Source: Adineta ricciae (lineage: Eukaryota > Rotifera > Eurotatoria > Adinetida > Adinetidae). From it: a stretch of DNA of 64,000 nucleotides. The notes beneath the pieces were generated by a model. The model was not told where the DNA came from. It saw only the letters and a list, made by a program, of their open reading frames with translations, and made no database searches. Shown here one piece after another: positions 57,444-64,000 of this stretch (positions are counted from its first letter, which is position 1; every line of letters starts with the position of its first letter). The position numbers and the translations under genes were made by a program. The stretch is taken from contig CAJNOJ010000206.1 in NCBI GenBank assembly GCA_905250025.1, positions 62,001 to 126,000 on the forward strand. The letters are read 5' to 3'.

Positions 57444-59788
57444 TTAATCAAAAGATATTTCAAATTTTTGAATTCGATGATTCGCATAATCTGCGACATA
57501 AAAATCTCCTTCAGAATCAAAAGATAAACCATGCGGTTGATCTAATTGATTTGACTGTTTCCCTGATCGATTATTTCCAATAACAACAGCACCTTCACGA
57601 GAACCTTCATACCAGCACATTATACGATGATTATCGGAATCTGCTATATAGATTTGACCTAAATGGTTAAGAATAATTCCTTGAGGAGATGATAGTTGAT
57701 TGAGATTTTTTCCTTGACCATTTCCACCAGCAACAATTATTCCTTCACGAGCATCTTTTCTCCATTTTATTATACGATGGTTATCACGATCTGATATGTA
57801 AATAGAATTATTTTCATCAACATATAGAAATGATGGATTATTGAGTTGATTAAGTTGACCTCCTTTTCCGTTTCCACCTGCTACTAATATTCTTTCTGTT
57901 TCATTTTCTTTCCACCGTGTTACTTCATGGTTAACATGATCAGATATATAAATATAACCATCTTTATCCATTGCTAAATGAGAACAATCAATATTTGATA
58001 GAAGAATTTCTGGATTTTTTTTCTCTCTAATTGACCAACGCATTATACGTCTATTTCCTTGGTCAGCAATAATTAAAGACATATTTTCTTGATCAATGAG
58101 AATCTCTGATGGATAATTCAATTGGAATATTTCATTTCCTTTTTCATATCCTCCTGCAATACATTCACCTTCTTGTCCATCAGATTTCCATTGAATAATA
58201 CGATGATTATTACGATCAGCTATAAAAATTCTTTTATAAGTATCGATAAAGATTCCATTTGGACAATTAAGTTGATTTAATTGTTGTCCTTTACCATTTT
58301 TTCCAATAACAGTGGTTCCTTCTTGTTTCCACTTGATTTGTGCTAGACATTACAGAATAGATTAATTGTTAGTAAAACATCAAAATGTAAATCCAACAAA
58401 AAATGTACTCTGCATGACGTTTTTCTAACTTGTTATTGCACTGTACAGATCTCATGATGTGTTCTTAGCAAACATGATGCGTTCAAAAAGTTTCCGGGCT
58501 CGTTTTACTATTATTCCTGGGCTTTTGTCTATATGCAGTAGAGACAGAGCACGATCTACGGATGTGATAATCATTGGTTAATGAAATATGCATCTACGAA
58601 TTTAACAGATTCTGCGAGGCCATCATGTTTATACTGATGAAAAATCAAAAGTCTGTCATGTGTGATGGGTATCGTCACTATAAACCACTGTTAAACATTT
58701 TTGAATGTCGGCTGGAGATTCCCTTTCCAACAACCAGAAAGTTGATCACCACACGATACGTGGGCTTTCGATTTTTCATCAGTATGAAACGAGTGGTCTA
58801 GTAAAACTCGTTAAATTCGCAGATGCGTATTTCATTAACCAGCGATTGCCATATCTATAGATCGCGCTCTGTTTCTACTGCATATAGACAAAAGCTCAGG
58901 AACAATAGTAAAACGAGTTCGGAAACTTTTTGAATGCACCATATATTATGTTTTTGATCAGATAATTCAAGATCATTATTTACATGCCAAAAGATTATCA
59001 ACTAGGATAAAAAGTTCAAAATGCCGGAAGTAGAGTGAACAATTGCCTCATCCCAGAATACGCCGCTGCAATACATTAGACATCCGTTGTTTCTAATCTC
59101 ATTTATGTTATCTTACGTCTATATGTTACGGGCATAACCAACGTTACGAAATTTTACCTGTAAAACCTTTTCCCATGCAAAGGTGATCACTGACTGATTT
59201 CATCGTTATGTAAAGAATCTGACTTCTTGTTCTTACTACCAAAATGAGTGAATCTTTTTTACACTAACCCGTTGAGATTATTGAAATTTCATTGAGAAAT
59301 GCAGATGGTAATGTGTTATGTCGAATGGAAATATTTAACGGTTGAATAAGTTGCTTTGTAAGATGTGTTAATTTATTTCTCAATTGATTTAAATCAATTT
59401 CATTAAAGTCATTATCTTGTTGAAATTGTTTAATTTGTTCAATAATTTGATAAAATTTTTTTTCAACGATTAATAATTGATCATTAGGATATTTTATTAA
59501 CATTTGTCGACATTGTTCTGCTGTTTGTTTGATTTTTCCAATAGAATTTTCTTCCCATTGATTAATTCGTTCGATTACAGAAAAGTTTTCTGGTTTGTGT
59601 CGTTCTTGTTCAATTGCTTGTTGAAATATATCACGATCAATTTTAATTTCATTTAATTCTATACGAAGTTTTTCTCGATGTTCTGTTATATGAGAAAGAC
59701 AAAAATCTTTTAGACATCCTTCACAATGATAAACAATTTTATCTTTGTGACAAATGAAACATTGGGCTTTGCTACTTGCTGTCGTCAT
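57444..59788 (-). CDS. B-box zinc finger / coiled-coil / NHL-repeat protein (TRIM-NHL-like)
   Basis: Exon 1 59788-59269 and exon 2 58342-57444, joined in phase 1 (donor GTTAGT, acceptor TGTCTAG); 472 residues. Residues ~9-42 form a B-box-like finger (CFICHKDKIVYHCEGCLKDF, then CLSHITEHREK). A helical coiled-coil follows to ~170. Exon 2 encodes about six NHL units, each with P-x-G/S-x3-D, IYIADxDNHRI and a GGNGxGxxxNQL linker, predicted to form a six-bladed propeller. No RING domain is present, so ubiquitin-ligase activity is not expected; the propeller may bind RNA or protein. The 926-nt intron is far longer than usual here because it contains a TIR element (58474-58942). Confidence 0.8.
58474..58942. 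mobile_element. MITE with ~135-bp TIRs inside the NHL gene's intron
   Basis: Left end ATGATGCGTTCAAAAAGTTT; the right end is its inverted copy, ending AAACTTTTTGAATGCACCAT. The inverted match continues through TCGTTTTACTATT, CTTTTGTCTATATGCAGTAG and GGTTAATGAAATA for ~135 bp at ~90% by eye. The ~200-bp core has no convincing transposase. The GTTCAAAAAGTTTC end recalls mariner-type MITEs. Confidence 0.8.
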
Positions 59789-60575
59789 TAAAACACAAAA
59801 CGATGCGAATATGTGTTTGTGTACATAGTAAGTATCGAAAAGAAATCAGAGAACGAAAAGAAAAATTTCGCTTTTTTATATGTAATAAATTTTTCTTGTT
59901 GTTGAAACGTGACTAGTGGAAATAATTTAACATCCATTGAAATTGTATGAAAATATTCAAATCCTCCACATTCATGTAGAATCTTATTTCTTTTCTTTTC
60001 TTTCAAAAACAATTGTTACGAGAGTAAGGGTGAGAGCGTTGGTGCCAAAGGGGAGTATAGAATCGTGTGACTGTAAGTCTAAGCGTTGTTACCGTGAACT
60101 TGGGCAACCGTGAGTGTCGGTATCGATGTGAATGTAGTTAAGTATCAGTATTAGTTCGACTCTAAGTGTAGTTGTGTACGGGAAAAGTGAGGATGTAGAA
60201 ATGAGTTTCAACAACTATGCCTATACGATACCTGTGTTTAAACTCACAACCATACGCACACACTTACATTTACCTATATATGAAGTTCATATATATGTTA
60301 ATATGTTGTCTAAGCGCGAATGTTTTGAAGTGACCCACACCTGATTGGTTTTTCTAAATAAAGTTAGTGATTATTTATNAATCCATGTTTCGGTTCCGAC
60401 GAGATCCGACGTGGGATCCGATCGGATCCGAGACCGTCGGAATCCAATGCGATTCCGTCACCAGGATTTCATCGGATCCGTCGAATTCCTGTAGGATCCG
60501 GTAAAATTCAGTATTGGATCCGATGGGATTCGATGGGATCCGGTGGGATCCGAGTATGGGATTGTTCGACCTGGG
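59789..60575. other. Intergenic: degenerate G-rich stretch and GGATCCG repeats
   Basis: 59789-60380 shows no gene. 60020-60190 is G/T-rich with loose GTGAGGGTG-like words. An N stands at 60380. The GGATCCG array follows. Confidence 0.4.
60395..60557 (+). repeat. GGATCCGAT degenerate minisatellite
   Basis: Some 13-15 copies of (T)CGGATCCG, GGATCCGAT or GGATTCGAT in ~160 bp. The core GGATCC is a palindrome. It stops ~20 bp before the left border of SD1 copy B. Confidence 0.8.
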
Positions 60576-62043
60576 TACCGCTCAGATATCAAAACGGAAC
60601 TCAATTACCCCATTTTCCGAATTCAATGGTGACCTTCAAAATCAAATTTCGAAAAAAAATTAGGCGTCGATTTTTTTGAGCATATGAGTATCAAACGTTT
60701 TTGAAAATAAGTGACAGATTTTCTCCTGTTCCAGATGACGTTATTCTCAGAATAATATATGCACAAGTAAATTTTCCCTGCATAACAGCGGCTTTTTCAA
60801 ATGCTCATTACAGCGCACCATTCATTGATATTGAGTTTTTTTGCTTTAGATTCGAAGGAAATGGGTAATTTTTTCAGTGATCTGCTGGGTATCGAAGCGG
60901 CTAGTGATAATTTTTCCAATGCTATCGTAGCAGCGGAAGTAGATGCATCTAGACAGTTACGTTATGTCTTGCTTATGGCTCTCAAATATGTTAGGTCGTT
61001 CACCCCGATCATCGTTTTGACCATGATTTCTCTAATTGTTCTCTTGCTGGCCAGTATTTTATTCACATTGAATCGATTATTTATTGATCTCGAAGTGAAT
61101 CTCACGATTCGTCGATATATCGCGTATGGAATAGCAATTCTTCTATATGTCTGGTTTACCGGTGCTCAAATTGTAGCAGCAGTTAAACAGAAGAGTGCGA
61201 CTTCTATTTTTATTGTCATAATGGCTTGCCTGGGCCTGGTGGTTATTATAGCTATTTCTATCGAGTCCATCCGTAGATCGACCAAGAATAATCAATGGAA
61301 CTCAGATTCTGAAAACGAACTGCTTCCGACTAAAGGCAGTACAGCGGATTATTCCCGATCAAAAACAGATTACACCAAACTATCAGATGAGAAAAATTGA
61401 CACTTTTCTCATAGTCGTTGAGGATCGCTCTATTTAAACTTTAATTAAATTCTATAAAATCCTAGAAGTTTCGGTATTTTGAATACGCTTGTCTATAATT
61501 TTACTAGATATAATTCATGGATTTAAATGAAGTTTCTATTTTGTTTTTTATTTACTTTCAATCCAGCAAATAGGAACACTTTGTGTTACCATCCATTGTG
61601 TATTCAACTAGATAAACCGTTTTTTATGCGTTGCATTGACCATTATTTGGAATACACGGTTTCTGCCTATTCACAGCCCAATCACCAATTCCACCACAAC
61701 TTCCTGAGCTAAAGAGTACGTAGCCTAAATACGAATGTGTTTTAGATAATTTACATTTTATTTTTGCTTCTCGAAATGTTTTCGACTGTTCATAACGTTT
61801 GATGCTTTATGCTGGTTCACCCTCATCGATGTGAGTTTTGCGAATAAAAATTGAGTCTTATATGTTCCTCTTGAAGATTTTTGTAATTTTATCCATCTGG
61901 ATTTAATCACTTTCTTTATTGGCTATTGTCGATAAGAACGAGTGTTTCTGCATTAATAATCAATCTGCTAATTTTTTCCAGTTAAGGCGTGGGAATTTAA
62001 CCAATGTTCTGATGATTATGGCCGCAATGTGTCTTCAGAGACA
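60576..62043 (+). repeat. Segmental duplication SD1, copy B (~1.5 kb)
   Basis: Direct copy of 39375-40877, 21.2 kb away, same orientation. Similarity starts at TACCGCTCAGATATC and ends near CTTCAGAGACAA, after which the two loci differ. Confidence 0.85.
60861..61400 (+). CDS. Three-TM protein with N-myristoylation motif, copy B
   Basis: 179 residues from ATG 60861, the counterpart of 39665-40204, with about nine substitutions (for example LVS to LAS, ISIGS to ISIES, SEKE to SENE) and no indel. The MGNFFS start, three hydrophobic segments and the Tyr-containing tail are all kept, and most differences are conservative, so both copies are probably functional. Function unknown. Confidence 0.7.
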   Translation: MGNFFSDLLGIEAASDNFSNAIVAAEVDASRQLRYVLLMALKYVRSFTPIIVLTMISLIVLLLASILFTLNRLFIDLEVNLTIRRYIAYGIAILLYVWFTGAQIVAAVKQKSATSIFIVIMACLGLVVIIAISIESIRRSTKNNQWNSDSENELLPTKGSTADYSRSKTDYTKLSDEKN

Positions 62044-62084
62044 AGTAACGCTCATCCTTTGGATTCGCTGGCCCTTTTGTGAAA

Positions 62085-62670
62085 CAATTATAATAGTACT
62101 CACTAAGTCTCAACGTCGATATAGATCTAACTGAGCTGCATCCCAGCACGCTTTGGACATAAAAACGTTTTAATAATTTTTTGCAAATTTTCACCGATTT
62201 AAAGTATTTTTAATTCATTTATATTAGGACAAGCAAAGTCAGAGAACGTTTAAAAGAAATTATGGATCGATTCCTCTCCAATTCTCAAAAATCCATTTAG
62301 TTACTCGTTTTTTAGCCCTCGTGAAACTCCAGAACACACGCCTAGTCGCTCGTCGGCCTCCTTCTGGTCGGCCACTCACGGCTAGTCGTATACATGCATG
62401 CTTCCAGGTTTTTATGTTTTTGATTCACTCTTTAAAAAGTCACTGATTTTGTTTCTGTGACTCTTCGAAAAACATTCGAAGTGGAGGTCAGGTGTCTTAT
62501 GATCTGCTGGACTTGAAGGATACTTGTCTAGTACAGCTTGTTAAATGTTTGTTTTACAAATTAATCTCTGTAAAGATCCAACAACAGAATTCTAGTCAAC
62601 CAGTTCGTTCTCATCTACATATATCTGTGAAAAATTCTTTCAAAAGTTCTGAGGTGTAGTTATTGACAAC
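62085..62670 (+). repeat. Dispersed repeat R3, copy 2
   Basis: Diverged copy of 56286-56720, with an insertion that includes GC-rich palindrome G1 (62339-62388). Shared words include TTTTAATTCATTTATAT, ATGGATCGATTCCTCTCC and AAGATCCAACAACAGAAT. Confidence 0.5.
62339..62388 (-). repeat. GC-rich imperfect palindrome G1, copy 3
   Basis: On the minus strand CGACTAGCCGTGAGTGGCCG, then GAGGCCGACGAGCGACTAGG. Matches 14090-14139 closely. It interrupts repeat R3. Confidence 0.6.
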
Positions 62671-64000
62671 ACAAAAACTTTGAAAGAAAATTTATATCAG
62701 ACTCTTCTGTCTCCTTCAGATGACCTGAACTACAGTTTTAATGAAGCGCTTGATGTATCTTATCTTTACAACTCGATAATTGATTTATTGACACACAAAT
62801 CACAGACAATGTTCAACTCATCTTGTGCCGTTAAGGTTTCAAAAAGCCATGCACATACGAACGTCTTGCGTCTGCCTTATAAATTTGTTTAGATATACGT
62901 TAATTACACCACTACGAAGTTAATAATTTAAAGTATCTTTTAAAAGCTATCTTCAGATTCGAGTTACTCGACACTAATAATCTTCGATCAAACCTTATAC
63001 AATAGATTTTTTTCTGAAACGTTTCTTTTCCCAGAAATGCCATTAGATACGGGATCATCCACCTCCAAAGCCGTGCGGTCAACTCGTACTCGACAATAAG
63101 CCAAGTGATTAATTATATAATTAGTTAATTAATTGACGGAAACTTTTAAAAACTAATGTCAGATTCGTGATCCTCGACCTCGATTACCCATCGATGGATC
63201 ATCTCGAAATGGCCATCATTAAGTTTTTAATAGCTTATAAAATGCTGCAATCTGATTGGCTTGGACAAACTCACAAACTTTTTTTATTTTATTGGCCGTA
63301 TTTTTTACGCTATAACCCTTTCTTTCATAAAAGGGAATAATACCAAAAGCTTTCAATGACATATTCTCATTAAAAAAAAGTTATATACTAATTTAATCTA
63401 AGATCTAAAGAAAATAACTGTTGTTCTTTTTCATCTATAAATCTAAATTTCCAAATGGCATTAATCTAAATATTTACTGACTAAAAGCTCATTGAGATTA
63501 TTAATATTAAATAAAATTATAAAATTCTTTATTATATTTCTAAAAAATGTTTAATTCAACTCTTATAATAATGAATTCTGTAACACAACAAGTGATCATT
63601 TATTTAGGTTTTTTACTTTTTTATTTTTGGTCTTATTAATAATTTTTTAACATTATTTAATTTTTTAGTCTTGAAACATTTCCACAAAATTCTTGTACAT
63701 TTTATTTATTAATAATGTCTTTTATGAATACGTTTACGGAATCCTTTGGAATGTATGGACCTCACGGCACGACTTTTCTTTTCGTTAGCATCGAAAAGAA
63801 TCCATAGCATTCACAGGATCTACTTTTCATCCTTGGCTGAAAAGAATCGTGTAGAAATGCATTAAAATGTATACTTTTTATGCATTTTTATAAAGTTCTT
63901 ATCCAAGAGGTATTAAACGAATTCGACGATGTTTCTATTTCTTAGAATGTATTTTTTCGTCTTTCATTTTTGCCAATAAAATAAAAATAAATGAATACAG
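62671..64000. other. Intergenic with R1 copy 3
   Basis: A 70-codon ORF at 62680-62892 has no support. R1 copy 3 lies at 63050-63335. 63340-64000 is AT-rich with nothing recognised. Confidence 0.35.
63050..63335 (-). repeat. Dispersed repeat family R1, copy 3
   Basis: On the minus strand: GAAAGAAAGGGTTATAGCG, AGTTTGTGAGTTTGTCCAAG, GGGTAATCGAGGTCGAGGAT, then ATTAGTTTTTAAAAG with an AT-rich TTAATTAA tract. It contains only the first of the ~110-bp subunits seen in copies 1 and 2. Confidence 0.6.

Noticed and set aside
58574..58801. 75-codon ORF in the core of the intronic MITE as a transposase
   Set aside because: Too short, no DDE motif, and flanked by stops; it is better read as non-coding MITE core.
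1..64000. tRNA or rRNA genes
   Set aside because: No cloverleaf with A/B boxes or rRNA-like conserved stretch was recognised by eye; a tRNAscan run would be needed to exclude them.

Overview
The window looks like nuclear DNA of a bdelloid rotifer (Adineta/Rotaria type). This is inferred from the AT-rich sequence, the very short spliceosomal introns (many of 44-70 nt), and the gene families present: FG-GAP/VCBS propeller proteins, R-S-E ADP-ribosyltransferases, EGF/LDLa receptors with seven membrane spans, B-box/NHL proteins, TPR fragments of the ART/TPR kind, and a two-TM cysteine-rich membrane family. G-rich interstitial tracts resembling telomeric repeats occur three times. No database search was possible. 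Gene models were built by reading splice sites and checking reading-frame phase by hand.

Layout. 1-7 kb: end of a GPCR; a decayed FG-GAP gene; a convergent pair of paralogous three-exon secreted cysteine-rich proteins (1703-2299 and 2391-3021); and a four-exon gene (3463-6732) that joins an intracellular ADP-ribosyltransferase through one membrane helix to 14 FG-GAP repeats. 7-12 kb: an intronless NCS1 transporter and a two-TM cysteine-rich membrane protein whose frame is broken near an ambiguous base. 12-21 kb: mostly repeats, a seven-repeat FG-GAP protein, and a PAN-like secreted protein whose second exon is a Ser/Thr-rich microsatellite. 21.5-26.3 kb: a large LDLa/EGF 7TM receptor. 26-33 kb: repeats, gene fragments and minisatellites.

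33-38 kb: an apparently intact FLYWCH/MULE transposase gene flanked by TCGAAA-rich arms in inverted orientation; a nearly identical single arm lies 14 kb away. Next to it is a frameshifted transposase-like gene of another family. 39-41 kb and 60.6-62 kb: a 1.5-kb segmental duplication carrying a small three-TM protein with an N-myristoylation motif. 43.5-45.5 kb: type II NADH dehydrogenase with EF-hand. 45.8-46.1 kb: mariner fossil. 47-48 kb: GPCR whose last codons coincide with one arm of a 345-bp inverted repeat that encloses a decayed Tc5/pogo-like transposase. 53-54 kb: another GPCR. 54.6-56.3 kb: a second decayed Tc5-like element with clean 127-bp TIRs. 57.4-59.8 kb: B-box/NHL protein with a TIR element in its intron.

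The non-transposon genes are mainly membrane or secreted proteins for sensing, adhesion and transport, plus one respiratory enzyme. The clearest candidate for an undescribed system is the ART-TM-FG-GAP protein: an extracellular double propeller linked directly to a cytoplasmic ADP-ribosyltransferase that keeps its R-S-ExE catalytic residues.
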